A stretch of 64,000 nucleotides of DNA. Source: Ceratotherium simum simum (lineage: Eukaryota; Chordata; Mammalia; Perissodactyla; Rhinocerotidae). Below, piece by piece: positions 54,781-64,000 of the stretch. Position numbers and translations under genes: made by a program. The notes beneath the pieces are model-generated. The model was not told the origin of the DNA, searched no databases, and worked only from the letters and a program-made list of their open reading frames with translations. The stretch spans positions 23,970,124-24,034,123 of the forward strand of contig NW_004454181.1 in assembly GCF_000283155.1 (NCBI RefSeq), given 5' to 3'. Numbering within the stretch: the stretch's first letter is position 1; each line of letters opens with the position of its first letter.

Positions 54781-55282
54781 ATATCACCTCCAAGCAAAGC
54801 AGAAGCTTCAGGAGTCTGAACGGGCTGTGCCCGAAGACTCAGGATGTCCCATTACCCCAAGGCCAGGCTCCAGTTACAATCCTCAGAGCTGGTGAACATT
54901 CCTAAGTGCTTCTTTGGGACTCAGAGTTGGCCAGCCTGCACATTTCTCCTCCCCTAGAGTGATTACCCTGACTTTTAGGGTCTGGGTGTTCTTATGTGTT
55001 CTTCCTCATCTGCTTGGCAAAAGCAACTCCAGAAGAGTGTCTGATGCTCGCCCTGAACACCTTGATGTGATAAGGTCAACTTGTACCTTCCCAGGGCTGT
55101 TACTGTTTTAAGTTTCAACTCTCCTTTTGAGAAAGTATTTGAGGCAAGACTGAGCAACTGGGCTGAGGTAGCTTGTGAGTTGACGGGTGCCCCTTCCCAG
55201 AGGCCTGGCCTCTGAGGTCATGCTGACTCCTGGACCCAAGATCAGAACCTGAGTCCCTTAGGGAGGAGCTCAGGAGTTTGAT

Positions 55283-55294
55283 GTCCTCTGGTGG
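55283..55294. promoter_or_regulatory. CTCF-like motif
   Basis: GTCCTCTGGTGG matches GCCMYCTRSTGG at 11 of 12 positions, within AGCCACCAGAGGACAT on the minus strand. It lies outside recognised repeats. Confidence 0.35.
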
Positions 55295-55429
55295 CTCTGC
55301 TGTGAAAAATCATCATTTGTTAGCTTAAGTCCTGCCCTCCTGGCACCTCCATGAGAACTGGCATTCTAGAAAAATGTTCCCCAAAGGAACAACCCTATCC
55401 AACAATACAAGACAGTAATTCACCCCCTG

Positions 55430-55620
55430 GACTGCAAGCACAGATGCCTTTTATTGTGAAGCAGAAATGACTGGAATAAAGACGACTCAGTCGAAACAAA
55501 CAACTATTCTCATTAACACAAAATAGGCAAACATGACCCTAATGAGAAAATCTGCTGTAATTGTTTCTGCTGGCAGACAATAGATCATACTCCATTGTTC
55601 CAGTCAGGACACTATTAATC
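55430..55620. other. repeat-free AT-rich block, possible conserved element
   Basis: TAAAGACGACTCAGTCGAAA, CTCATTAACACAAAATAGGC and CTAATGAGAAAATCTGCTGT have the look of non-coding regulatory sequence. Nothing is proven. Confidence 0.25.
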
Positions 55621-55987
55621 AAGTTCTTGAGGTGGGGAGACTCATTCCTTCCTTGCACATATACTCTGGTGGACCTACTTCCACAAGGTTACATAGGTAT
55701 TAAATGGGGGAGGGATGATTCAAACCAGGTGGGGGCAGTGGGATGAGTATCAGCTGATTGAGAGACTGGGCCAGGGACAAGCGAGATGACACCTGCAGAT
55801 GAATGGGATGTGGGGGGAGGGAGAAGGTGGTGTATAGGGGAATGCCTTATTTTCTGGATGGATGTGGTTCTTTACTAGGAAAGACTGGATGAAGACCGGG
55901 TTTGGAAAACGGCCAGAAAAACTGCAGCCAACAGTCAGGAATCACAAGAGTGAACAGTTGTTATAAAGAGAAGGAAACATTTAGCCC

Positions 55988-56175
55988 AGTGGTTCTCAAA
56001 AGGTGGTGCCTGGCCCAGCAGCAGCAGCATCATTTGGAGGTTGTTAGAAATGCAGATTGTTGTCACCAGCCCAGACCCATTGAATCAGAAACTCTGAAGT
56101 TGGGCCCAGCAAAGCTGTGTGTTTAGCAAGTTCTCCACGCAGGTCTGATGCACACGAGAGTTTGAGAACCTCAAT
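55988..56175 (+). mobile_element. MER5A (hAT-Charlie relic)
   Basis: CAGTGGTTCTCAAAAGGTGG opens it and GAGTTTGAGAACCTC closes it; GAATCAGAAACTCTGAAGTT lies between. Near full length. Confidence 0.92.
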
Positions 56176-56324
56176 TTAGTCCTCCGAGCCTGCACCCCAG
56201 AAGTGAGGGTTAGGACAGAGGGGTTGCAGATATTCAGAGGCAGAGAAGGAAGAAGGCTCTGGTTTAAAGTTGGAAGAGCCTCCGTGTCACAGATTCACCA
56301 TTTATACACTAGGGAGTACAGGAC

Positions 56325-56570
56325 TCGATTTAAAGGAAGAAAAGGAACAATACTGAGCACCCACCAAGGGCTAGTCTCTTTCCTACCCCCTTCCTTACAC
56401 TGGTTCACTTAGTCACTCCAAAACCCCTATGGGGTAGTATTACTATCTTCCCTGTTTGCAGATGAGACAACCGAGGTTCTTAAAGTTTAGCATAGAGGCA
56501 GGAAGCTGATAAGTAGCTGAGTCCAGAGGGATGTCAGCTATGCCTGAGTTCAAAGCCAGCTGATCTTTCT
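56325..56570 (-). mobile_element. MIR SINE
   Basis: CAATACTGAGCACCCACCAA, GTTTGCAGATGAGACAACCG and GATAAGTAGCTGAGTCCAGA are antisense MIR. 56571-57164 is AT-rich with no gene. Confidence 0.8.
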
Positions 56571-57164
56571 GCTTTTCTGCACTGTGCATCCATTCACCCT
56601 TTCTGTGTTCAGTGTGATCCTAGGCAAATAAAATCTGCATATGGATTAAGAAAGCACATGAAAGGTCCTTTTAACATGCCAGACACATCCAGGTACGTAC
56701 CCACAAACTTATGTATGATATATCACCCACCATAGCAGTGTTCCTGCTGAGGTGACTTTGCAGAGTTCCTTTGCATTGAATTTCACAGACCAGAAAAAAT
56801 TTAAAGACATGTCAGGGACTGATATAGAAGGCTAATTTTTGATATTTTCATGTAAGGGTGTTTTAAAACAAAACAAAACATCCTGCAATTTACCACCATC
56901 ATATTTCATAATAGAAAAGGCACTTGAACAACAAAAAAGCAAAAGCACATAATCTCAGAATAAAGAAGTCCCATAAAATATACATTTGCTTTGCTATATT
57001 GGCCTCATTTTTCTGATTTGCTGCAGTCACAAAAATATTTCTCCAAATTATAATACAGCAATTCATAAACATGGCTCCACAGACTGGGGCCAGTGTAGAA
57101 GAAGTTTTCTTAATTCTAAAGTCCGCTTTTGGGAGCAACTAGAGTATAATTTACAGAACAACTT

Positions 57165-57310
57165 AGCAGCCATCTTATCAATTATCTTCATCACAGGGCA
57201 GGCATTATCCCCATTGTGCAAATAAAGACACAGGGACCCACTAGCAAGTTTAGGAGCCAAGGCTCAAACACAGGCCTTTTGGATTGAACCCACTCACTTC
57301 GTCAGCACAC
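57165..57310 (-). mobile_element. MIR SINE
   Basis: ATTATCCCCATTGTGCAAAT, AGGCTCAAACACAGGCCTTT are antisense MIR core and head. Confidence 0.75.
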
Positions 57311-57663
57311 GACAGTCCCTCTCTTTAAGTTCTGCAGGACTGGCTTTGTTTTATAGTGTTGAGTGACTGTTGCTAAGTAGCTACTAGGAAAGTTGGCTTC
57401 CATCCTGGCCATTCTACACCACTATCACAGCTAACAAAGTTTCATCAATCAAAGTGCCAGTTGTGTACCTAAAGAGACTCTTCAATTTACTGGGCTGAAT
57501 GTTTTCCAACTAGACCAGAAAAGGGATGGGGAGGATAGTATCTGGAGAAACTCACGCCCGGCTCCTACAGTTAACCAGGAGAGAGGGTTGTGGTTTGGAT
57601 TCTAGCTACAGGGATAACCAATAATGCTTGATTTATAACATGTCATTGATGACTTTCCACATT

Positions 57664-57704
57664 ACCATATAAAACCTGTTGCCACTCCACCATATAAAAC
57701 CTGT
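57664..57704 (+). repeat. exact 16-bp direct repeat
   Basis: ACCATATAAAACCTGT occurs at 57664-57679 and 57689-57704. Each copy contains the TATA-like ATATAAAA. Confidence 0.9.
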
Positions 57705-57888
57705 GTCAGGTCTGAGGAAAAGAAGGATGGGAATTACCCATACCCTTCAAGCCTCACCTTCTCACTGAGGGGAAGCAAGCTGGGGTTGATTCTGAACAAG
57801 GAACACTCTGAATTGCCCATCTAGGTTCCACCCAGTCAAATAACAGAGGAGACCCATGCCCAGCACTTAACCAATGAAAAGAACTAGA

Positions 57889-58115
57889 TGCGGGTTTCTC
57901 AACCTCAGCACTGTTGATATTTTGGACCAGATAATACTTTGTTGTAGGTGTTTGTACTGTACATTATAGGATGTTTAGCAGCACCATTGCTTCTACCTAT
58001 ATGCCAGTAGTACCCCCGACCCTGAGTTGTGACAATCAAAAATATCTTCAGACATCCCCACATGTCCCCTGGGGAATGGAAGGAGGCAAAATCACTCCCA
58101 GTTGAGAACCACTGT
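57889..58115 (-). mobile_element. MER20 (hAT-Charlie relic)
   Basis: Antisense MER20: GTTTCTCAACCTCAGCACTG, TTATAGGATGTTTAGCAGCA, CATGTCCCCTGGGGAATGGA, ending CAGTTGAGAACCACTG. Near full length. Confidence 0.93.
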
Positions 58116-58864
58116 ACTTTACTGAAAAGAAAGGGAAAAAGTCAATCATTTTAGCAATTGGGTGAGCTGGCTCTTTTGTGTGGAAGCATTGTGTACACTT
58201 CTAATAAACTGCTAAGCTCTGGAATTCAATAGGTGTGGTATGTCCCCTAGGTTATACCTCAGTTAAGTAAATAGTCGAATCCTTGAGAGATCCTAAGCTG
58301 ACATCACTAAGACTGAATGTGTCTGTTTACTATTTATCCAAGAACAGCTCTTCCAAAAGACAGCAAATATTTCTCCTGGACTTCTATCAACTATCAGATG
58401 GGCTTAACGGGTGATCTTTGACTTTGAGGACAATGCTTTCCTCCAGAGACCTGCAGGATCTTACTATCACAGGTCCACTGGAGTTACAATTAGGAAATTG
58501 TATTTTTCTATCCATCAACAAAGGCTGTTGGCCACCAGGTACAGATCCCTGAGCTAGATGCTAAGCAGAAGGCACTGGGTATGAAGATATAATCAAGTAT
58601 TATCAGAGAAACCTACTCTAAAGAATTGTCATCATCTTCACTTCGAGCCTAGTACCGTCTAGAAAAGCACACACTATACCAATTAAGTGGACACAGATTA
58701 ATTCACTTCTAATGTATTGATTTTGAGAAGTCCTCTAGTCTAGAAGGAAATGAATTAACTATGCAGGGAGGCTGATTGAAAAAAGACCATCCCTTCTAGA
58801 TGAGTTGCCTTGCAGAGACCTATCTGGAAGGATTTATACCCAGTCAAGAGGGGATCTCCCAAGA
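58116..58864. other. single-copy-looking interval
   Basis: No repeat or gene recognised on either strand. Confidence 0.45.
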
Positions 58865-59045
58865 CAAGGTTTCTCAAAGCATAATCTGTAGGTCCTGGCA
58901 TCCCTGTCATTTAGGAAGCTTGTTATAATGCAGATTTTTAGACCACGTCAGAAATTCTGATTCAGTAAATCCAGATTCCAACAATCAGCATTTTTAATAA
59001 CCTTCCTTGCTTCTTCTACTTACTTAAATTTGAGAACCATTGCCT
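58865..59045 (+). mobile_element. MER5A-like hAT relic
   Basis: AAGGTTTCTCAAAGCATAAT, GAAATTCTGATTCAGTAAAT and AATTTGAGAACCATTGCC follow MER5A. Confidence 0.85.
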
Positions 59046-59159
59046 AAGACTTCTTTTCCAAAGAGCATTTACTTTTCAAAGCTCCCTGTCTGTGAGGAAC
59101 TTACAGCTTTTGGAGAAAACTAGCACGCGATAAGAGTTGCTGGCGATTAATAATAATTC

Positions 59160-60005
59160 AGTCATTCAACAAATAGTCATTGAACTGCCTATTATGTGCC
59201 AGGGACTGTTCCAGGTACTAAAGAATCAGCAGTTATGAGGACAGTCATCTAATGTATGCTGGGAACTACACCTTCCTTTTACTTCTCTCCTCATAACATC
59301 CCTATGAGGTAGGTATCATCACTTTCATGTCACGGGAAAGGAGCAGGAATCTCAAGGAAGTGGCTGACCTGCACAAAGTCTCAAGCCCAGTAAATGACAG
59401 GCCTGAAATCTAGACAAACATCTGTCTGATGTTGTACTCCATGTTCTTTCCACAACACCAACAACATGAGCATAAAAAGGTAAAAGAAAAAATATGTTCA
59501 AAGCAGTCTGAGTTGACTGTCAAATGAGTGGTACAGCTCCTGAATCCTGAGGATGCTCAGCCCTGAGTGAAATCATTGCAGGATGTGCTGGAGGAGGAGG
59601 CTTCTTGGAGGCAGTGGTAGACTGCATCATGAAAGATACAGGAACTCACAAAGGGAAGAAGCATTTGGGGAGTGGAGGGAGATAATACAAGGAATGGTAT
59701 ATATCAAAGTATGAGGTAGGAATGTGCAAGACTAATTTTGAGAACTGTAAATAGGTCCTTCCTGCTACACTGGAGCCAAGGTGTTAGAGAAGAGTGGGAG
59801 AGAAAGCTCCCAAGTAGGTTGGAACTGGATTATAGAGCTCTCTTTAACAGTATGCTTGCGTGTCTGAACTTCACCCTACAAGACAACAGGGACTCACTGA
59901 GAGATGACATGATGAGAGAGAGATTTGGAGAACAAAATGGATCAGATAGCAGTCTCCAAGATGGATCATTGGGAAAGGAAGCCCAGGATCCAGAGAATCA
60001 AGTGT
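59160..60005 (-). mobile_element. antisense L2 with a MIR inside
   Basis: CATTCAACAAATAGTCATTG, TATTATGTGCCAGGGACTGT start the L2. A MIR lies at 59245-59460 (CATCCCTATGAGGTAGGTAT). L2 resumes to about 60005 (GAACTTCACCCTACAAGACA, GAGAGATGACATGATGAGAG). The 89-codon frame at 59738 is L2. Confidence 0.75.
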
Positions 60006-60174
60006 AACATATTTATATGGGAGAGTTACTACAGGAGGCAATTCATTAATTAATGAGAATTAATATCTCACATTTAAGGAGATTTTAGTATGTTAGATCA
60101 GGCCATTGCAATGTGGGAGTCATTGCTACTGTAGTATAACCCGGCCTATCCTGACTGATACAAACTCTTGCCAA

Positions 60175-60530
60175 TTAAGAACGTGATCTCTGTAGTCAGA
60201 CCACTGAGTTCAAAATCTCCACTCCATTTACCATTTACCAAATTTGGTAAGTCATGACCTCTCTAACCTCGCTTACTTCATCTTCAAAATGGGACTAACC
60301 ACAGTGGCTATCTCACAGGGAGATTGTAATAATAATAATAACAACTTTACACGCTATGTAGTATTCTAAACTTTTTATGAGTGTTATCTGATTTAGTCCT
60401 CACGATAATTGTTTTGCAAATGAGAAAACTGAGGCACAAACAGGATTACAGCACTTGCCAGAGATCACAGAGCTAATAAGTAGTGGGGCCAAGATTCAAA
60501 CCCAGGGCAGTTTAATTCCAGAGTCCCCAC
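60175..60530. mobile_element. MIR pair: sense then antisense
   Basis: 60175-60330 is sense MIR (TTCATCTTCAAAATGGGACTA). 60331-60530 is antisense (AAATGAGAAAACTGAGGCAC, AAGATTCAAACCCAGGGCAG). The two copies meet tail to tail at an AATAATAATAA junction. Confidence 0.88.
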
Positions 60531-60984
60531 ACGTGTCCACTGGCAATGTGTGGAAGCCCTTAACGCCCAGCGCACAATAACTGCAGAATCATTTTTTCCG
60601 TTAAGCATGTTAAGCACAGCGTTGTGGGCCTATAATCTTCTAAAGGGCCTAAAAAGTATTTCTGACCAGAAAAATAGATACACTGTCTCTGAAATAATAA
60701 AAGCAAACTGCAAAAATCAAATTAATAAATATTTCAATGTCTTTAAAACTTGTCATATGTCAACTAATTCACAACACTACTCAATTCACATAAATTAGAT
60801 TTAATGGGAGATGTGGGTGCACTGTAATATCTTTGACATGATAGGGGAGGTAGGACTTGTAAAAACACCTAGAGCCTAAAATATGCCTTAAAATGACCTC
60901 CTGAATAGAGTCCAGTCAATATTAGCTCTCATATTATTTTCATTATCGTCCTTAGCTTTGACCACAGAGACACAACTGAAGCTG
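60531..60984. other. AT-rich single-copy-looking interval
   Basis: No feature recognised. The 82-codon plus frame at 60550-60798 is Asn/Lys/Ile-rich and not gene-like. Confidence 0.45.
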
Positions 60985-61085
60985 TTCAAAAGTCTGGAAT
61001 AAAGCAACGACTGAGGTCTGAGAATTGGCATTTCTAACAAGTTGCGGGGTGATGAACTCACTGCTGGGCCAGGAGGATCGGACTT
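60985..61085 (+). mobile_element. MER5A 3' part
   Basis: GAATTGGCATTTCTAACAAG and GGACTTTGAGAATCCCTGG match the second half of MER5A. Confidence 0.8.
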
Positions 61086-61109
61086 TGAGAATCCCTGGCC
61101 TCGTGCTGA

Positions 61110-61345
61110 AGAGCCCAGGCTGTGGAGTGGAGTTAGGATGGCCAGGTTGAAATCTTCCTCAGCCACTTACCAGCTGTCCCGGGGCAAGTTACTTGACCTG
61201 TCAAGTGGGTTGTTAAGTAGTTTAAACGTGATTCTAACTTATAGAGCGATTGTGATGATTATATGAAAAAAACACAGCAAAAATTTTTGCAGAGTGCTGA
61301 GCACATAGGAAGCATTCCAGGTTAGCCACTATTGTCATTACGATT
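61110..61345 (+). mobile_element. MIR SINE
   Basis: AGCCACTTACCAGCTGTCCC, AAGTTACTTGACCTGTCAAG, GAGTGCTGAGCACATAGGAA are sense MIR. Confidence 0.9.
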
Positions 61346-61399
61346 GCTTATGTATGTATTATTATGCTTCTTATCCTGAAACTAATGGCATTTTAGTTT

Positions 61400-61525
61400 C
61401 CTCATTAGACTCTGAGAAGTTTCAGAGCAGTGGTCCTGTCTTGTTCACTTCTGTGTCCCCAGGGCTGAGCTCAGACCCAGGCCCAAAATGAGAACATACT
61501 GTAGAAACTCATTCACTGACTCAGT
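61400..61525 (+). mobile_element. L2 LINE 3' fragment
   Basis: GAAGTTTCAGAGCAGTGGTC and TCACTTCTGTGTCCCCAGGG are L2 3' UTR text, meeting an antisense L2 at 61530. Confidence 0.65.
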
Positions 61526-61529
61526 TATT

Positions 61530-62290
61530 TATTCATCCAATTGACAAATGTTTTCTGAGCACTTACTCTGTGCGAGGCCCAGGCTAGACCCCGGGGGATG
61601 CAACAAATAAGAGGCAGCAGACTCTGTTCTCATGAGGCTTACACTCAGTGGGTGAGAAAGACATTAAATAATACAAAAAGTAAATAGGCAGAATAGTTAC
61701 TAATTATGACAAATGCTCTGAAGGAAATAAAAAGTGCTGAAATAGAGGGCACTTAGGGATTTCCTTTAGGTAGAGCGTTCAGAGATGTTTTCTCTGAGGA
61801 AGTAACATGAGAGCTGAGACCTGAATAATGAGACAGAGCCAACCATGATGAGATCTGAGAGGAGGGAACAGCCAATGCAAAGGCCCTGAGGCAGCAAGCA
61901 GGTTGGCCTGTTAAGGAACTGGAAGAAGGCGTGGAAGAATGGAATCTAGTTCCATGAGTGAGGGGTAAGAGGTAAGGTTGGGGAGGGACAGGCTCATGGT
62001 GGGCCTTGTAGGCCAAGGTACTGAGTGAGCATTTTTTTTTTTAAGCAGGGGAATGACATGTTCAGCTTAATACTTTTAAAAGGTCATATTAGCCTCTGGG
62101 TGGTGCACAGCCTGGAAGGAGGAAGAAGATAAGTTAGGAAATTAATGCAGGGACACGGGAAAAAGATTGTGTTGGTGTGGAATATGAGGTAGCAGTGGAG
62201 GTAGAAAAAAACATGTTTGAATTCAGAATATATTTTGTAGCTGGTACTGACAGACTTGCTGAGGAACTAGACGTGGTGGTACGTGAAAGA
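61530..62290 (-). mobile_element. antisense L2 LINE, well preserved
   Basis: TGAGCACTTACTCTGTGCGA, CTCATGAGGCTTACACTCAG, AAGTGCTGAAATAGAGGGCA, GAGCTGAGACCTGAATAATG, AATGCAAAGGCCCTGAGGCA, GGGCCTTGTAGGCCAAGGTA, AGGGGAATGACATGTTCAGC. This is the clearest antisense L2 in the window. The 87-codon minus frame at 61753-62016 lies in it. Confidence 0.85.
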
Positions 62291-63264
62291 GGAAGAGAGG
62301 ACCACCATGGGGGCTTGACGAATGCACCTCCGGCTGTGATCTCTTTATAAGGAGCTGCTACAGCTACTTAGCTTCCCATCTGCTCACATCTCATCGCTGT
62401 CCCCCTTACCCAATTCAATCCCTCCCTTTCTTAGGGCCCAGGCGCCTTTACAAGGTTCCTCCAGGGGCCCTGCCCTGATTTCTGAAGCTCTGCGGCCCAG
62501 CACGGGTGGTTACTATCGCTTACTATCGCAGAAGCTCAGATATCCTGCTCCCTGAAAGACAGGGGGAAGTAAACCCTCTGGGGGGTCATTAGCAGAATGG
62601 CCAGTCAGCAGGCAGCGGATGACAAAATAAAGCCATGCGGGCACTCTAGGGATCCGGGCTGCTGGCAGAAAACTGAAAAGAAATTCAGTTGAATGTTAAG
62701 AGAGAGATGTCCTCTTGCTAGTTTGGGCCTCCTGGTGATGGTGGGAGTGGCAGGACCATGAAAAAAGCAGAAGGCATTTTCCAGGCCTATGTGGTTTCCA
62801 GGGTTGCCGAGGACAATGCATTCTTTGATGGATGTTACAAGTAAGGGAGTCTGACCCCAGAGCCTGCTTCCCTGTCAGCCCCTGGATCTCTCATACCCAA
62901 TCTCTCTTTTTTTCACCAGTCCTAGGATCCAGCCATTAAGGCTCATCTGAGGTTTCTATTAATTTTTACCCATAATATAGTAATGAATGTTGCCATCAGT
63001 AGAATATTTTTCATCAGACATAGAGCATGCTCAGCTTTCGTGTCAAGTTTTTGTTTTTCAGTCTTTTCTTTTCTTCTCTTCTATTGGCATGGGAACACCG
63101 AAGCCAATTCAGGGAGGATCTATCAACCACATCATAATACTCCCCCACACCGCCCAAGCGCTTTGATATGTTCAAAGTGCGTACACAGTTCACCCTCGTG
63201 GAGGGAGATCTGGAAGCAGCCAGCCTTGTTGTTTTCCCAGCTGATAGGCTCCCAAGCTCACATG
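62291..63264. other. single-copy-looking interval
   Basis: No gene accepted. A small direct repeat TTACTATCGC lies at 62509-62528. The 114-codon plus frame at 62983-63327 has a hydrophobic N-terminal stretch but no domain and runs into a MIR. Confidence 0.45.
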
Positions 63265-63555
63265 ATTCCAGGGGTAAAAAAAAGGCCTCAGAGACCAGTC
63301 CAAACCTCAGAGAAGGGAAAAATCTGAGCCAAGGTCACACAGCAAGCCAGCAGTGTACGGAGAACTCAAATCCAGGTCTTTATACACTGCTGGATGCTGT
63401 GTGACCTTTTAGGATCATCTTGAACTTTTCTGAGCCTTTGTGTGCTCATTGGTAAAATCAGATCATCGTCTGTTCTCTTTCCCCCAAGGGGTGATGCGAG
63501 GATCAAATGAGATTCCTGTGATTGGTTTACATAAATGGTGAACATTTCTTTGAAC
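63265..63555. mobile_element. MIR pair: antisense then sense
   Basis: 63265-63400 is antisense (GAGCCAAGGTCACACAGCAA, ACTCAAATCCAGGTCTTTAT). 63403-63555 is sense (GCTGTGTGACCTTTTAGGAT, GGATCAAATGAGATTCCTGT). Confidence 0.8.
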
Positions 63556-64000
63556 CCTGAGACTCCAAACATGGGTCTTGCAGATAGATATTAATAAATA
63601 GTTATCAAACTGGTAGAAAATCAAAGGAAATGCTTACAGTTTTATGCCTCAGAAGTGGATATGGTGAATTACGATTCATCCATTTGACCCTTTACCCATT
63701 CATCCATCCAATGGCCATCCTTCAAACAGTTAATGCCTAATGAAGGCCATGCTGACTTGCTTAAAAACTGGTTAAAAAAAGACATCAACCTTGGCCCTGG
63801 AGAAGTGTAAGATCCAGCAAGAAAGACAGTCTTGTAAAAAGCTCCTTACAATGTGATGGGTTATGAGCAATAATGGCTGAAGACATGCAGAGTTCTGCTC
63901 CCTTGAGAGCACGGGACTCATTACCTGCACAGCCAGGACAGCCTTCCTTGAATTCAGTGGGTTTTCATCTGGGTCGTAAAGGGTGACTAGGAGTTTCTTA
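63556..64000. other. window end, weak L2-like text only
   Basis: An ATTCATCC-rich patch lies at 63676-63710. AACCTTGGCCCTGGAGAAGT at 63788 is faintly L2-like. No gene. Confidence 0.4.

Overview
This is mammalian nuclear DNA, almost certainly from an odd-toed ungulate and most likely an equid. The main evidence is five copies of a tRNA-derived SINE with the equine ERE layout: a GGCCGGCCC-type 5' end, an internal A/B-box region, and a tail containing GCTAACATC or a CATACAACTA-like motif. One copy is young and still CpG-rich. The rest of the repeat content is typical of placental mammals: many MIR and L2 fragments, MER20 and MER5A hAT relics, MLT1/MaLR and ERV1 LTRs, and 5'-truncated L1s. I identified the families by memory of their consensus sequences, without database searches.

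I see no conventional protein-coding gene, RNA gene, CpG island or processed pseudogene. The only reading frame recognisable by its protein is the C-terminal part of an L1 ORF2 (52.5-53.3 kb, minus strand). The other long frames lie in repeats or look like chance. The window reads as intergenic or deep intronic. One exon-like block (32280-32349) has a very good acceptor and a very good donor but no long frame, so it would suit a non-coding RNA exon or a UTR exon.

Layout. 0-10 kb: L2 and MIR fragments, one old ERE SINE, and a hAT element followed by MER20. 10.5-12.7 kb: a complete two-LTR MaLR retrotransposon with matching 5-bp target duplications. 12.7-15.1 kb: an L2 split by MER20, an old L1 split by an ERE SINE, and a short L1 with target duplications. 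15.6-17.8 kb: an MLT1 LTR and a solo ERV1-type LTR flanked by TAAT. 18-31 kb: L2, MIR, L1 and a run of MER5A-like relics, with single-copy stretches between; a perfect 20-bp palindrome lies at 23.3 kb. 32-36 kb: the exon-like block, nested L1-in-L2, a nested ERE in MIR, a CAC/CAT-rich array, and a 398-bp composite SINE with a tRNA-Glu head and an RTE-like body and tail. 37.8-38.0 kb: the youngest ERE. 39-52 kb: L2 and MIR mosaic, another ERE, and a diverged direct duplication at 49.3-49.7 kb. 52.2-53.8 kb: a 1-kb L1 nested in L2 with a 22-bp target duplication. 54-64 kb: MIR, MER5A, MER20 and antisense L2.

The content is a layered record of insertions (L2/MIR first, then hAT and MaLR, then ERV1, then L1 and ERE), not a set of cooperating genes. 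The most interesting items are the composite tRNA-Glu/RTE SINE, the exon-like block with an adjacent RFX-like site, and the palindrome. Regulatory calls are motif matches by eye and are tentative.
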